NCBI RefSeq assembly: GCF_029392895.1
Contig: NZ_CP114200.1
Coordinates: 6,268,501-6,332,500 of the forward strand
Reading direction: 5' to 3'
DNA from: Streptomyces sp. 71268
GTDB lineage: Bacteria; Actinomycetota; Actinomycetes; Streptomycetales; Streptomycetaceae
Length of the DNA stretch: 64,000 bases
Shown: piece after piece, positions 17,164-26,560 of the stretch
Position numbering within the stretch: position 1 is the stretch's first letter
Layout of the letters: each line of letters opens with the position of its first letter
The notes under the pieces: model-generated
What the model was told of the DNA's origin: nothing
What the model saw: only the letters and a program-made list of their open reading frames with translations
Databases searched by the model: none
Made by a program: the position numbers and the translations under genes

Positions 17164-17754
17164 GTGGAGCACGGGGAGACCGCCCGGTCCGCCCGCACGC
17201 AACGGGCGCTCGGGCCGGCGGAGGCCGGGACGGTAGGTGCCCTCAACGGGCACTCGGGACATCTGGGGGAGACATGCGGTACGGGGGATGCGCGGGACAC
17301 GGGAGTGACCAGGGGAGCAGGGGGTGCGGGGGCTGTGGGGGAAACGGGGCCGTGCGGCGGGTGTGGGGTGAGCGTGAGCGGTGCCGCCTGGGCGAGCGAG
17401 CGGGACGACGGCGAGCGGCTGGCACGGTCGTACGACGTGCGCGGCTGCACCGTCGTGGAGCTGTCGGGGGATGTGGATCTCGCCACCGCTGGGGCGATCC
17501 GGGTCGTTCTTGACGAGGCGACGGCGCCGAACGGCACCCCGCACGTCGTCGTCGACCTGCGGCGCACGACGTTCTTCGACTGCACGGGGCTGGCCCTGCT
17601 GGTGCGCGCCGAGGAGCGCATGACGCGGCGCGCGGGGCGGCTCGGCCTGGTCTGCGCGCACGCCGTCACCCTGCGGCTGATGGAGATCGCCAACCTGACG
17701 GGGCTGCTGCGGCCCGTGCCGACGCTGGAGCAGGCCCTGGAACGGGCAGCGTGA
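17164..17754 (+). CDS. STAS-domain protein (anti-sigma factor antagonist-like)
   Basis: A 196-aa protein. The first 90 residues are Gly/Ala/Thr-rich and probably disordered; the last 100 form a STAS domain: [60 protein letters not shown] and [11 protein letters not shown]. In SpoIIAA/BldG-type antagonists the DS(S/T)G loop serine is phosphorylated by an anti-sigma kinase; here it is Asp-Cys-Thr-Gly, so the phosphorylatable serine is replaced by cysteine. GGAGGA (17150-17155) is 8 nt before the GTG at 17164; shorter starts further in are possible. Its 3' end overlaps the oppositely oriented LysR gene by 89 bp. The partner kinase is not in the window. Confidence 0.85.
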   Translation: MEHGETARSARTQRALGPAEAGTVGALNGHSGHLGETCGTGDARDTGVTRGAGGAGAVGETGPCGGCGVSVSGAAWASERDDGERLARSYDVRGCTVVELSGDVDLATAGAIRVVLDEATAPNGTPHVVVDLRRTTFFDCTGLALLVRAEERMTRRAGRLGLVCAHAVTLRLMEIANLTGLLRPVPTLEQALERAA

Positions 17755-18775
17755 CCGGTATCGGCGCCAGGCAGGAGACGGCGGCCGAGGACGGGCGCGC
17801 GCCGGGCGCGGCCTCGTCGGAGCGCAGCAGCGGGCTGTTGTGACGCAGCAGCCACAGCCGGTACGCCGGGTTCGCCCAGGCCAGCTCCAGGTAGGAGGCC
17901 CTGAGGTCGGCGTAGAGCGCGTCCGCGTCGGGGGCGCAGGTGGTGTGTGGCCGGGAGACCATGAACAGCCGGACGGTCAGCGGGTCGTCCCGGAGCGGGC
18001 GGATCACCGTGCCCTCGCGGGCGCTCGTGGTGGGCTGGCAGGGTGTGACGGCCTCGCCGGAGGCGACGAGTTCGGCGGCCGTGGTGTTGTCGCGTACGTG
18101 CACCAGACGGGGGTTGAGGTCGGCCTCGGCGAAGACGCGGCGCAGCGCCGCGCACTCGTCCTCCACGGTCAGGTCGACCACCCAGCGGTCGTCGGCCAGG
18201 TCGGCGAGTCGGACCACGGGGCGTTTGGCCGCCGGGTGGGTCGCGGAGAGGGCGATGAACTGCGGCTCCCGGGCGACCAGTTCGCGCCGCTCGACGCCGC
18301 TGGGCACGGGCAGCGGGAAGCCCGAGAACTCGTGCACGAACGCCACGTCGAGCTGCTGGGTGGCCACCATCTGGAGCAGCATCGTGGCGGAGACGTCGAC
18401 GTGGATCGTGGTGTCCGTGTCGGGCAGCCGGGCGTGCAGCCTGCGCAGCCAGCCGGCCACGGCGCGGTTGCCGGTGCTGCCGATGCGCAGGTGCGCCTCG
18501 CTGATGTTGGCGGCGGCGTCCTTGGCGGCGGTGACCAGGGCGCTCATGTCGGCCACTATCGGCCGGGCCCGGGCCAGGATGGACCGCCCGAGCGGCGTGG
18601 GATGGCTGCCTGACTGTTCGCGGGTGAACAGCAGGCCACCGATCGCCTTCTCGATGCGCCTGAGCTGTGTGGTGAGGGACGGTTGCGTCATGCCCAGTTG
18701 CAGCGCGGCCTTGCGCACGCTGCCCGCGTCGGCAATAGCACAGAGCGCACGAAGGTGTCTCACGTCGAGCTCCAC
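17666..18775 (-). CDS. snpR: LysR family regulator, snpR-type (activator of snapalysin)
   Basis: A 369-aa LysR regulator. The N-terminal helix-turn-helix is [22 protein letters not shown] then [20 protein letters not shown] (residues 3-45), followed by an effector domain with [21 protein letters not shown]. It is divergent from the snapalysin gene, the classical snpA-snpR arrangement in which the LysR protein activates the protease gene. It is longer than the usual 300 aa: the last 40 residues are Pro/Ala-rich, and about 30 of them are encoded opposite the STAS gene. The GTG at 18775 appears leaderless: TATGCT ends 6 nt upstream and there is no ribosome-binding site. Gene name is assigned from gene order plus family. 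Confidence 0.88.
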   Translation of the reverse strand: MELDVRHLRALCAIADAGSVRKAALQLGMTQPSLTTQLRRIEKAIGGLLFTREQSGSHPTPLGRSILARARPIVADMSALVTAAKDAAANISEAHLRIGSTGNRAVAGWLRRLHARLPDTDTTIHVDVSATMLLQMVATQQLDVAFVHEFSGFPLPVPSGVERRELVAREPQFIALSATHPAAKRPVVRLADLADDRWVVDLTVEDECAALRRVFAEADLNPRLVHVRDNTTAAELVASGEAVTPCQPTTSAREGTVIRPLRDDPLTVRLFMVSRPHTTCAPDADALYADLRASYLELAWANPAYRLWLLRHNSPLLRSDEAAPGARPSSAAVSCLAPIPVTLPVPGPAPASARAAAAPSGWRSPSAAG

Positions 18776-19086
18776 GGCCGGAGCATAACGGCGCACGCGC
18801 GGCGCACACCAGAGACACCATCCGATCGTCCGCGTCGGCGTCCGGACGACGGCGCGTCGCCCCACGTTGCCCTTCCGGCCCCGTAGCAGTGGTGCCTTGC
18901 CCGAGTACGAGCGGGTATGCGCGGTTCACCGACTTCCGCGCCCCTATAACGCCGTGCTATCGCCAGTTGGCATCATCCGCGCCGCGCGATCCCTCCCTGA
19001 CACTCGGCGGGACACGTTCCGGACGGCCCGACCGCTACCCCACGGCGGTCGCCGGGGTCCCCGGACGCACGAAGGAGTCCCCCCAC
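18776..19086. promoter_or_regulatory. snpR-snpA divergent promoter region
   Basis: 311 bp between divergent start codons, no gene. It contains the -10-like TATGCT of snpR next to its GTG, and a LysR-type dyad ATA-N9-TAT at 18946-18960 that includes T-N11-A (T18947 to A18959). This is a reasonable candidate for the SnpR site about 130 nt before the snpA start codon. Confidence 0.45.
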
Positions 19087-19752
19087 ATGAAGCACTCCAG
19101 GATATTCCTGTCGGTCTCGCTCGGCCTCGGCCTGGCCACCATGAGCGCGCTGCCCGCCTCGGCCGCCACCAGCACGGACGCCGCGCAGCGCTCGACGCCG
19201 GCCAGCATCGCGGCGTACGAGGCGTCCGGCGAGAACGCCGCGGCCACCAAGGCGTTCTTCACGGCCGTCATCGAGTCGGCCAAGGCCAAGCAGGCCAGGA
19301 CCGGCGAGCGGGCCGTCACCGTCACCTACGACGCCAGCCAGGCGCCCACCTTCGCCTCGCAGATCGCGCGCAGCACGCAGATCTGGAACTCGCACGTGTC
19401 CAACGTGAAGCTCCAGGAGGGCTCGGGCGGCGACTTCCAGTACCGCGAGGGCAACGACCCGCGTGGCTCGTACGCCAGCACCGACGGGCACGGCAGGGGC
19501 TACATCTTCCTGGACTACAGGCAGAACCAGGAGTTCGACTCGACCCGGGTCACCGCGCACGAGACCGGCCACGTCCTCGGCCTGCCGGACAACTACTCGG
19601 GCCCGTGCAGCGAGCTGATGTCGGGCGGCGGCCCCGGCCCGTCCTGCACCAACCCGAACCCGAACGCGCAGGAGTCGGCCCGCGTCGACCAGCTCTGGGC
19701 CAACGGGATCGCCAACGTGAGCGCCTTCGACAAGGGCGCGTTCCTCAAGTGA
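19087..19752 (+). CDS. snpA: Snapalysin (small neutral metalloprotease, peptidase family M7)
   Basis: A 221-aa secreted zinc protease. The signal peptide is residues 1-27 ([20 protein letters not shown], ending ALPASA-A). A propeptide to about residue 76 precedes the mature part beginning near [10 protein letters not shown]. The zinc motif [11 protein letters not shown] (His158, Glu159, His162, Asp168) is the M7 signature, where an aspartate is the third metal ligand. Two cysteines in SGPCSEL and GPSCTNP probably form the family disulfide. A GAAGGAG ribosome-binding site precedes the ATG. It is divergent from snpR, which should activate it, and ends at a strong bidirectional hairpin. It acts outside the cell on milk-type and other proteins. 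Confidence 0.97.
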   Translation: MKHSRIFLSVSLGLGLATMSALPASAATSTDAAQRSTPASIAAYEASGENAAATKAFFTAVIESAKAKQARTGERAVTVTYDASQAPTFASQIARSTQIWNSHVSNVKLQEGSGGDFQYREGNDPRGSYASTDGHGRGYIFLDYRQNQEFDSTRVTAHETGHVLGLPDNYSGPCSELMSGGGPGPSCTNPNPNAQESARVDQLWANGIANVSAFDKGAFLK

Positions 19753-19780
19753 CGCCGCCCGTGGCCTGACCCCGCACGAC

Positions 19781-19825
19781 GGACCGGCCGCCCCCGCACG
19801 TCCAGTGCGCGGGGGCGGCCGGTCC
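19781..19825. terminator. 17-bp perfect bidirectional terminator
   Basis: GGACCGGCCGCCCCCGC (19781-19797) and GCGGGGGCGGCCGGTCC (19809-19825) are fully complementary with an 11-nt loop. It sits between snpA and the convergent secreted-protein gene and can serve both. Confidence 0.85.
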
Positions 19826-19894
19826 GCTGCCGTACGGAACGAGGCCGGGGCCGTCGGGCCTGACCGGCCGTGTCGGGCCAGGCCGGGCCGGGGA

Positions 19895-20611
19895 TCAGTA
19901 GAGCTTGTTGACCGCGGTCGTCGTGGTCTGCTTGAAGTCGGGCACCTGCGCGTGCTGGAAGTTGCCCATCTGGCCCCACTTCACGACCGTGACCGTCCGG
20001 CCGTCCCGGCCCACCGAGAACATGTTGATGTCGGACGAGCCCCAGGCGTGGGCCGTGTGGATGCCGTAGACGTTGGCGCCCTCCTCGACGTTGATCGAGC
20101 CGAAGTCCCGGAACTCCGCCGTCATGTCGGGGTCCTCCTGCTCGACCTTGTCCGCGCAGGCGCGGATGGTCTTGTTCCACAGGGCCGCCAGCGACTTGGC
20201 GCGCGTCTCGTCCCGCTCCACGACGGTCACCTGGACCGCGCCGGTGTCGTACTCGGTCCAGAAGTCGCGGTGTACGGAGGTGGCGCCGGGCAGCGCGGGG
20301 CCGACGCAGAACGGCAGCGGGTCCGGCGTGCCGGCGGTGACGGGGCTGGCGTACCAGGCGGAGGAGGCGTGCGGGGGCAGCTCGTTGGGCGCCAGGAACG
20401 CGGGCTCGGCCGCCTGGGCCGCCCGCGGGGCCGCGGTCGCGGTCGGAGCGAGTACGGCGGTGGTCGCCGCGGTGGCCAGGACGGCCAGGCCGACGGCGCC
20501 GGCCCGGCCGAGCCGGGCCCGGACGCCGGCACGGGCGGTGCTGACGGTGGTGCTGGCGCTGACGGTGGTGCCGGTGCTGGCGCTGTTGTTGAGGTGCGAG
20601 TGCTTGTTCAT
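19895..20611 (-). CDS. Secreted protein of unknown function
   Basis: A 238-aa exported protein. A Ser/Thr-rich cytoplasmic N-terminus (MNKHSHLNNSASTGTTVSA) leads to the hydrophobic segment AVGLAVLATAATTAVLA ending in ALA-type residues (ATAAPRA). The mature part has aromatic-rich features (SSAWYASP, HRDFWTEYD, VTVVERDETRAKSLAALWN) and ends GQMGNFQHAQVPDFKQTTTT. Two cysteines (in FCVGPAL and RACADKV) could pair. The layout resembles extracellular PknH-type sensor domains, but I do not recognise it firmly. The ATG at 20611 has GAAG 9 nt upstream. It is divergent from the TetR gene. Confidence 0.8.
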   Translation of the reverse strand: MNKHSHLNNSASTGTTVSASTTVSTARAGVRARLGRAGAVGLAVLATAATTAVLAPTATAAPRAAQAAEPAFLAPNELPPHASSAWYASPVTAGTPDPLPFCVGPALPGATSVHRDFWTEYDTGAVQVTVVERDETRAKSLAALWNKTIRACADKVEQEDPDMTAEFRDFGSINVEEGANVYGIHTAHAWGSSDINMFSVGRDGRTVTVVKWGQMGNFQHAQVPDFKQTTTTAVNKLY

Positions 20612-20767
20612 GGGGCAACTTCGCCACGGCCGCGCCCGGGCCGGCAAGGGAGCCGCGCTCATGCGGGACGCTGGAACGCCAAAAACCCCGTTCACCTGCG
20701 GAAATGCCCGTTGCCTGGAACGCTGGCGCGGAACGCGGGAACGGCGCTGGCACTAGGATCGGGCAGC

Positions 20768-21490
20768 GTGTCGACCCCATCGCCCCCACGACGACGGAAG
20801 CCGCGCGCCGACGCCGAGCGCAACCGGGCCCGTGTCCTGGCCGCCGCCCGCGCGCTGTTCACGGCACGTGGCCAGGACGTGCAGATGCCCGAGGTGGCTC
20901 GGGCCGCGGGGGTCGGCATCGGCACCGTCTACCGCCACTTCCCGAGCCGGGCCGCGCTCATCGAGGCCGCGGGCGAGGCGCGCCACGACGACATCGTCGA
21001 GTTCGGCCGTACGGTGTGCGTGCCGTGCCCGGACGCCGCCGACGGGCTCGCCCGCTACATCGGGTACATCGGCGAGGTGCTGGCCAGCGACCGTGGGCTC
21101 ACCGCGTCGATCGAGGCGACCCTCGGATCGGCCAGGCCCGAGGGCGCGGCGGCGGAGCGGACCGAGGCCATAGCGGCCGAACTCATCGCGCGCGCCAGGA
21201 CGCAGGGGACGATCCGGCCCGATGTGGAGGTCGCGGACCTCAGCATGATCGTGTGCGGGCTCGCGGCGATCATCCGCAACGGGACCGGGGACTGGCGTCG
21301 TTACCTGGACATCAGCCTGGCCGGCCTGCGCGACGTGTCCGCCGGCCCGCTCGACGCGGCCCCGCGCGACGCGGCCTCACGTGACGCGGCCCCGTTGGGC
21401 GCGGCCCCGGCCGCCGCCCCCGTGCCCCGGCCGAGCGGTGGGCCGCGCGACGCCACGACCTCCGGCGAGCGCCACGAGGCGGCGACCTGA
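20768..21490 (+). CDS. TetR family transcriptional regulator
   Basis: A 240-aa regulator. The N-terminal TetR helix-turn-helix is ERNRARVLAAARALFTARGQ then MPEVARAAGVGIGTVYRHFPSR (residues 17-62). The ligand domain follows to about residue 195; the last 45 residues are Ala/Pro/Asp repeats (LDAAPRDAASRDAAPLGAAP) that look disordered. The GTG start at 20768 has TAGGAT ending 8 nt before it and no Shine-Dalgarno, suggesting a leaderless transcript. It is divergent from the secreted-protein gene, which it may control. Ligand unknown. Confidence 0.9.
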   Translation: MSTPSPPRRRKPRADAERNRARVLAAARALFTARGQDVQMPEVARAAGVGIGTVYRHFPSRAALIEAAGEARHDDIVEFGRTVCVPCPDAADGLARYIGYIGEVLASDRGLTASIEATLGSARPEGAAAERTEAIAAELIARARTQGTIRPDVEVADLSMIVCGLAAIIRNGTGDWRRYLDISLAGLRDVSAGPLDAAPRDAASRDAAPLGAAPAAAPVPRPSGGPRDATTSGERHEAAT

Positions 21491-21564
21491 CGGCCCGCCG
21501 GGCCAGCGGCCGCCGGACCCGTGCTTCCGGCGCGGCGCCCGCCGCACCGGGCGGGCACACGGCG

Positions 21565-21598
21565 GGAGCCCGGCCCGCGGGCTGCGGGGCCGGGCTCC
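21565..21598. terminator. Bidirectional terminator between tetR and asd
   Basis: GGAGCCCGGCCC (21565-21576) and GGGCCGGGCTCC (21587-21598) form a perfect 12-bp stem with a 10-nt loop between convergent genes. Confidence 0.8.
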
Positions 21599-21642
21599 TG
21601 TCGTACGGCGTGGGCGGCGTGCGCGCGGCGTGGCGGTGGGCG

Positions 21643-22752
<1,110 letters not shown>

Positions 22753-23105
22753 TCACCCCGTCCGCACGCGCCCCCGCCCCCGGGGGCGACCCCCCGCCGC
22801 CCCGCTGGCCGGGCGCGTACGACCGTTGCAGTATCTCCCGCACCTTCCCGTCCGCCGCCCCGGTGTAAGCCCGATCCGCGGGTGAAGCGGGTCACGCGGA
22901 TGGGCGGGTTCCGATCGTGGGTGTGATCTCGGACCGGGGCGACGCGGCTGGCGGCGGCGCTACGGGCGGGGGCGGCCGGGCGCCCGCCCGGGGCGGCGGG
23001 GCGCCGCCGATCCGGCCAGCCACCTTGCCCGGGCGCCGAGTTGCGGCCACGGTTATGCCCTGTGGGTGTGCCAGGCACCCGCGTCCACCCCGGATCGGAG
23101 GCGCC

Positions 23106-23888
23106 GTGGCACCCCTCGCTCCCTTCGTACCACCGCACGAGGTCATCGGAGAGGGCCCGCACCGGGTCGTGGCCGTCCACGGCTGGTTCGCGGACCGCTC
23201 CGCCTACACCGCGCTGCTCCCGCACCTCGACCGCCAGGCGTTCACCTACGTCCTGCCGGACCTGCGCGGATACGGCAAGGCGCGCGGGGTTCCCGGCGAG
23301 TACACCACCAGCGAGGCGGGGCACGACCTGCTGGCGCTCGTCGACCACCTGGGGTGGGAGCGCTTCTCCGTGCTGGGCCACTCCATGGGCGCCGCGGTGG
23401 CCCAGCGGCTGCTGGCGGCGGCCCCGCACCGGGTGCGCCGGTTGGTGGGCGTCTCACCGGTGCCCGCGAGCGGGGTGCCGATGGCGGGCGAGCAGTGGGA
23501 ACTGTTCGCGTCGGCCGCGGAGCGCCCGGACAGCCGGCGCGCGATCATCGACCTGACGACGGGCAACCGGCACCCCGACGCCTGGCTCGACCTCATGGTC
23601 CGACACTCGGTCGAGCACATCGACCCCGAAGCGCTCCGGGCCTGGCTGGACTCCTGGGCCCGGGAGGACTTCCACGAGCAGATCGAGGGCCTGCCGCTGC
23701 CGGTACGGGTGGTGGTCGGCGGGCACGACCCGGCGCTGTCGGCGCGGGTCATGGGCGAGACCTGGCTGCGCTGGTATCCGGCCGCGGAGTTGGTGGAACT
23801 GCCGGCCGCGGGACACTACGCGGCCGACGAGGCCCCGCTCGAACTCGTTCGCGTGGTGGAGGACTTCCTCGCACCGGACGCCGGCTGA
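23106..23888 (+). CDS. Alpha/beta hydrolase
   Basis: A 260-aa alpha/beta-hydrolase-fold enzyme. The oxyanion-hole region is VVAVHGWFADRSA, the nucleophile elbow GHSMGAA holds Ser93, the acid is likely in VVVGGHDPAL, and the catalytic histidine is in LPAAGHYAADEAPLEL. Length fits single-domain esterases, haloperoxidase-like or C-C hydrolases. GGAGG (23097-23101) precedes the GTG at 23106. It ends convergent with the lytic transglycosylase gene with a tandem repeat between them. Substrate unknown. Confidence 0.92.
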   Translation: MAPLAPFVPPHEVIGEGPHRVVAVHGWFADRSAYTALLPHLDRQAFTYVLPDLRGYGKARGVPGEYTTSEAGHDLLALVDHLGWERFSVLGHSMGAAVAQRLLAAAPHRVRRLVGVSPVPASGVPMAGEQWELFASAAERPDSRRAIIDLTTGNRHPDAWLDLMVRHSVEHIDPEALRAWLDSWAREDFHEQIEGLPLPVRVVVGGHDPALSARVMGETWLRWYPAAELVELPAAGHYAADEAPLELVRVVEDFLAPDAG

Positions 23889-23957
23889 GGGCGCGGCGCC
23901 CACACCGGGCCCCGCGCCCCGCCCCCTCGCCCGCGCGGCCGGAAACCACCGCAGGCT

Positions 23958-24029
23958 GTCAGCGCCTACGGCTACGTCAGCGCCTACGGCTACGTCAGCG
24001 CCTACGGCTACGTCAGCGCCTACGGCTAC
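23958..24029. repeat. 18-bp tandem repeat, four perfect copies
   Basis: GTCAGCGCCTACGGCTAC is repeated exactly four times (23958, 23976, 23994, 24012) and decays into GACTGCGGTTACGGCTGC. It lies just beyond the stop codon of the transglycosylase gene (24038) and 70 nt after that of the hydrolase. Self-pairing within a unit is weak (GCC-TAC-GGC). It is a minisatellite likely to vary between strains. Confidence 0.95.
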
Positions 24030-24037
24030 GACTGCGG

Positions 24038-24832
24038 TTACGGCTGCGGCTCGACGGCGCCGGTCGCGTCGGTGGGGCTCACGGCGGTGGGGCTCGCGTC
24101 CGTGGGCGGGGCCGCCGTGGGCGTCGGGTCCTCGCCGTCGGGGTGCGCGGTCCCGGCGGTCTCCCCCAGCTTCTCGCGCCGCTCCCGCTCCGTCTGCTCG
24201 TACTCGGGCAGCAACCGCCTGGTGATCCGGTCGACGTAACCCCGGGTCTCGTTGAACTCCGGGATGCCCCGCGCCCGCAGCACCGCGCCCGGGCCCGCGT
24301 TGTAGGCGGCGAGCGCCAACTTGGTGCGGTCGCCGGGGACGTCCTTGACCGAGTCGTACAGGTGGCACAGGTAGCGGGCCTGCGAGGCGATGGCGTCCTT
24401 CGGGTTCCAGACGTCGGCCTGGCCGTCGCCGTCCCCGTCGCGGCCCCACTCGGTCCAGGTGACCGGCGCGAACTGGGCGATCCCGTCGGCCTTGCCCGAA
24501 CTGGCCCGCGGGTCCCAGCCGCTCTCCGCGTCGATCTGCGCGGCGAGCAGCGGCACGCTCAGCGGCGCGCAGGTGCGGGCGGCGGCCTCCAGGGTGGCGC
24601 GGTGTTCGTCCGGGACCGTGGGCAGCGGGTCCGATCCGTCCGTCACCAGTTCGCGTACGGCGAGGACCCCGGCGCCCAGCAGCGCCGCGCTGACCACGAT
24701 GCCCAGACCGGAGCGGGCACGGCGGGTCACCATACGGAAGCGGAAGGTGGGGAGATGAGCATGGGAGGGACGATAACCGGATTTACGTGGGCGCCCGTAA
24801 TCGGACGTGGGCGTGCGCCGGTTGATCCGCAT
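24038..24832 (-). CDS. Lytic transglycosylase (SLT/LysM-type soluble domain, membrane-anchored)
   Basis: A 264-aa protein. A basic N-terminus (35-40 aa) precedes one hydrophobic segment (GLGIVVSAALLGAGVLAV). The catalytic domain has the goose-lysozyme-like motifs: AAQIDAESGWDPRASS with the catalytic Glu, GIAQFAPVTWTEWG, and LALAAYNAGPGAVLRARG. DGDGDGQADVWNP looks like a Ca2+-binding insertion. A Thr/Pro/Ala tail follows. It cleaves peptidoglycan glycan strands outside the membrane. I chose the ATG at 24832, with GAGGTGGG upstream; an ATG at 24733 starting nearer the membrane segment is possible but lacks a ribosome-binding site. Confidence 0.88.
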   Translation of the reverse strand: MRINRRTPTSDYGRPRKSGYRPSHAHLPTFRFRMVTRRARSGLGIVVSAALLGAGVLAVRELVTDGSDPLPTVPDEHRATLEAAARTCAPLSVPLLAAQIDAESGWDPRASSGKADGIAQFAPVTWTEWGRDGDGDGQADVWNPKDAIASQARYLCHLYDSVKDVPGDRTKLALAAYNAGPGAVLRARGIPEFNETRGYVDRITRRLLPEYEQTERERREKLGETAGTAHPDGEDPTPTAAPPTDASPTAVSPTDATGAVEPQP

Positions 24833-24958
24833 TCGCGTTCCCACCTCGTGCGCGGGTGCCCCGCCGTGGGCCGCGCCGCCGGACGTCGCACGGGCCCGCG
24901 CGGTCTCGCGCGGGCCCGTAACGGGGAGTGGTGCGGCGGCGGTTGGCCGGTGTGGCGG

Positions 24959-25612
24959 TCAGGCGGCCTGCTGGGCCTTCTGGTTGCTCGGCCGCCGGCT
25001 CATCACGTACCCGGCGATCGTGCCCACGGCGAACAGGGCGAGCACCGAGACCGCGGTACTGAGCCACGTGGCGCCGAGCCACTGGCTGCCGAGGTAGCCG
25101 AGGCCCACGCTGTACGCCGCCCACATCAGCCCGGCCAGCGCCGACCACGGCAGGAACTCGGCGACCTTGCGGTGTGCGGCGCCGGCTCCCAGGCTCACCA
25201 CGGAGCGACCGGCGGGCGCGAAGCGCGCGAGGACCACGAGCGTGGCCCCGCCGCGCTCCAGCGCGGCGCCCAACTTCTGCTGGGCGGCGGTCAGTCGGCG
25301 GGAGCGGGCGATGGCGCGGTCGAGGCGTTCGCCACCGCGCCAGGCCAGCCGGTAGGCGACCAGGTCGCCGAGGACGGAGGCGGTGGCGGCGCACAGCACG
25401 AGCGCGAGCATCTCGGGGACGTCGGCGTCGGGTTTGACGCCCCGCGCGGCCCCGACGGCGTCGGCCGTCGTCGTGCCGGCGGCGGCGGTGGCCGCGGCGA
25501 TCACCAGGATGCCGCTGGGTAGTACGGGCAGGAAGACGTCGAGGACCACGGACGCACCAATGATCACGTAGATCCACGGGGTGTCGACCAGCGACCCCAA
25601 GGTTTCCAGCAA
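24959..25612 (-). CDS. DedA family membrane protein (second copy)
   Basis: A 217-aa DedA-family protein with four or five hydrophobic segments. It opens LLETLGSLVDTPWIYVIIGA, then VVLDVFLPVLPSGILVIAAA with the family's P-S-E-like turn changed to PSG, and carries the R-F-x-P-x-G-R motif in VLARFAPAGRSVVSLGAG. The likely start is the TTG at 25612 after GGGAGAG; no ATG or GTG fits the homology start. A near-perfect 33-nt inverted repeat lies about 60-95 nt upstream of the start and may regulate it. It is more diverged from classical DedA than the copy at 9850. Confidence 0.87.
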   Translation of the reverse strand: MLETLGSLVDTPWIYVIIGASVVLDVFLPVLPSGILVIAAATAAAGTTTADAVGAARGVKPDADVPEMLALVLCAATASVLGDLVAYRLAWRGGERLDRAIARSRRLTAAQQKLGAALERGGATLVVLARFAPAGRSVVSLGAGAAHRKVAEFLPWSALAGLMWAAYSVGLGYLGSQWLGATWLSTAVSVLALFAVGTIAGYVMSRRPSNQKAQQAA

Positions 25613-25673
25613 CGTCTCTCCCGGTCCCGTTCCCCCGCCGCGACGTCGCAGGGGAGCGGCAGGAGCGGCCTCT

Positions 25674-25706
25674 TCAGCACAGCCATACAGCGTATGCCTG
25701 TGCTGA
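25674..25706 (-). promoter_or_regulatory. 33-nt near-perfect inverted repeat in dedA leader
   Basis: TCAGCACAGCCATAC (25674-25688) and GTATGCCTGTGCTGA (25692-25706) match at 14 of 15 positions around AGC. A further GCATAC half-site lies at 25711-25716. The segment is clearly less GC-rich than its surroundings. It could be an operator or a leader hairpin of the dedA gene. The rest of 25613-26101 shows no gene. Confidence 0.55.
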
Positions 25707-25990
25707 TAGAGCATACCGAGCCGAGGGCGGTCACCGCGGCTGCATAACGCCGAGATCACGGCGTACGGCCGCCCGCGGCGCGGGTGACCGGGCGGTCTCC
25801 GGTCGATCATGCGCCCGATACCCGGGTGCACACCATGAGCAACGGTTCATAACGGTCCACTCGCGCGGGCGGGTCTCGGTATCTCGATATGTCGACTCGT
25901 CATCACGTCGTTACATCCGCAGGTCGGCGAAGTCGCTCGAACCGCGGCCGTCGGGACCCCCGGTGGTCGGCTCTGGCGGGCCGGAACGGC

Positions 25991-26030
25991 ACCCGGCCGC
26001 GCCCCGATCGTGATCGGGGCGCGGCCGGGT
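25991..26030. terminator. 40-bp almost perfect palindrome
   Basis: ACCCGGCCGCGCCCCGATC (25991-26009) is followed after GT by its exact complement (26012-26030), a 19-bp stem with a 2-nt spacer (in practice a 4-6 nt loop). It lies 70 nt beyond the DoxX stop codon and probably terminates that transcript. Confidence 0.75.
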
Positions 26031-26101
26031 GGAGACTGCGCGGGTGGTGCCGGACGTCGCCCGGTGGAGGCGGGCGGTGGGCCGGCGGTCGCCGGGCGGC
26101 G

Positions 26102-26560
26102 TCAGACGCGGGTCGGCTGGCGGTGCGGCTCGGTGACGCGCCGCTCGCCGAGGAGCCGGTCCAGGGCCCAGGGGCCGGGGCCGGTGAAGACGATCATGAG
26201 GAACGCCCAGCAGAACATCGCGGACGCCTCGCCGCCGTTCTCCAGCGGCCACAGCTTCTCCGTCTGGTGCTCGGTGAAGTAGGCGTACGCCATCGAGCCG
26301 GAGGATATGAAGGCCGCGCTGCGGGTGAACAGGCCGGTCATCACGAGGACGCCGCCGACGAGCTGGATCACGGCCGCGTACCAGCCCGGCCAGGTGCCGG
26401 TGTCCACGGTGCCGCCGGCGCCGTCGACGCCGCCGAAGCTGCCGAAGAGCGACGAGGCGCCGTGGCAGGCGAAGAGCAGGCCGACGACGATCCGGAAAAG
26501 CGAGGTGACGCGCGGTCGCGCGGCGTCGAGTTGCTCGGTGAGCGAGCTGGGGGACGACAT
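26102..26560 (-). CDS. DoxX family membrane protein
   Basis: A 152-aa protein with four hydrophobic segments typical of DoxX/DoxD: SLFRIVVGLLFACHGASSLFG, WYAAVIQLVGGVLVMTGLF, AAFISSGSMAYAYF and AMFCWAFLMIVFTGPGPWALD. Related proteins form redox complexes with superoxide dismutase and thiol oxidoreductases or maintain membrane thiol balance. GAGGAG precedes the ATG. The upstream region carries AT-richer sequence with TTGAAC and TATTAG elements reading in this direction, probably the promoter. Role inferred from family only. Confidence 0.93.
   Translation of the reverse strand: MSSPSSLTEQLDAARPRVTSLFRIVVGLLFACHGASSLFGSFGGVDGAGGTVDTGTWPGWYAAVIQLVGGVLVMTGLFTRSAAFISSGSMAYAYFTEHQTEKLWPLENGGEASAMFCWAFLMIVFTGPGPWALDRLLGERRVTEPHRQPTRV

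Noticed and set aside
23958..24029. Possible CRISPR array
   Set aside because: The 18-bp units are directly adjacent with no spacers, so it is a simple tandem repeat.
23066..25522. 818-codon open frame crossing hydrolase, repeat and transglycosylase
   Set aside because: It runs out of frame through three recognisable features and contains a long LRLRQ artefact of the 18-bp repeat.
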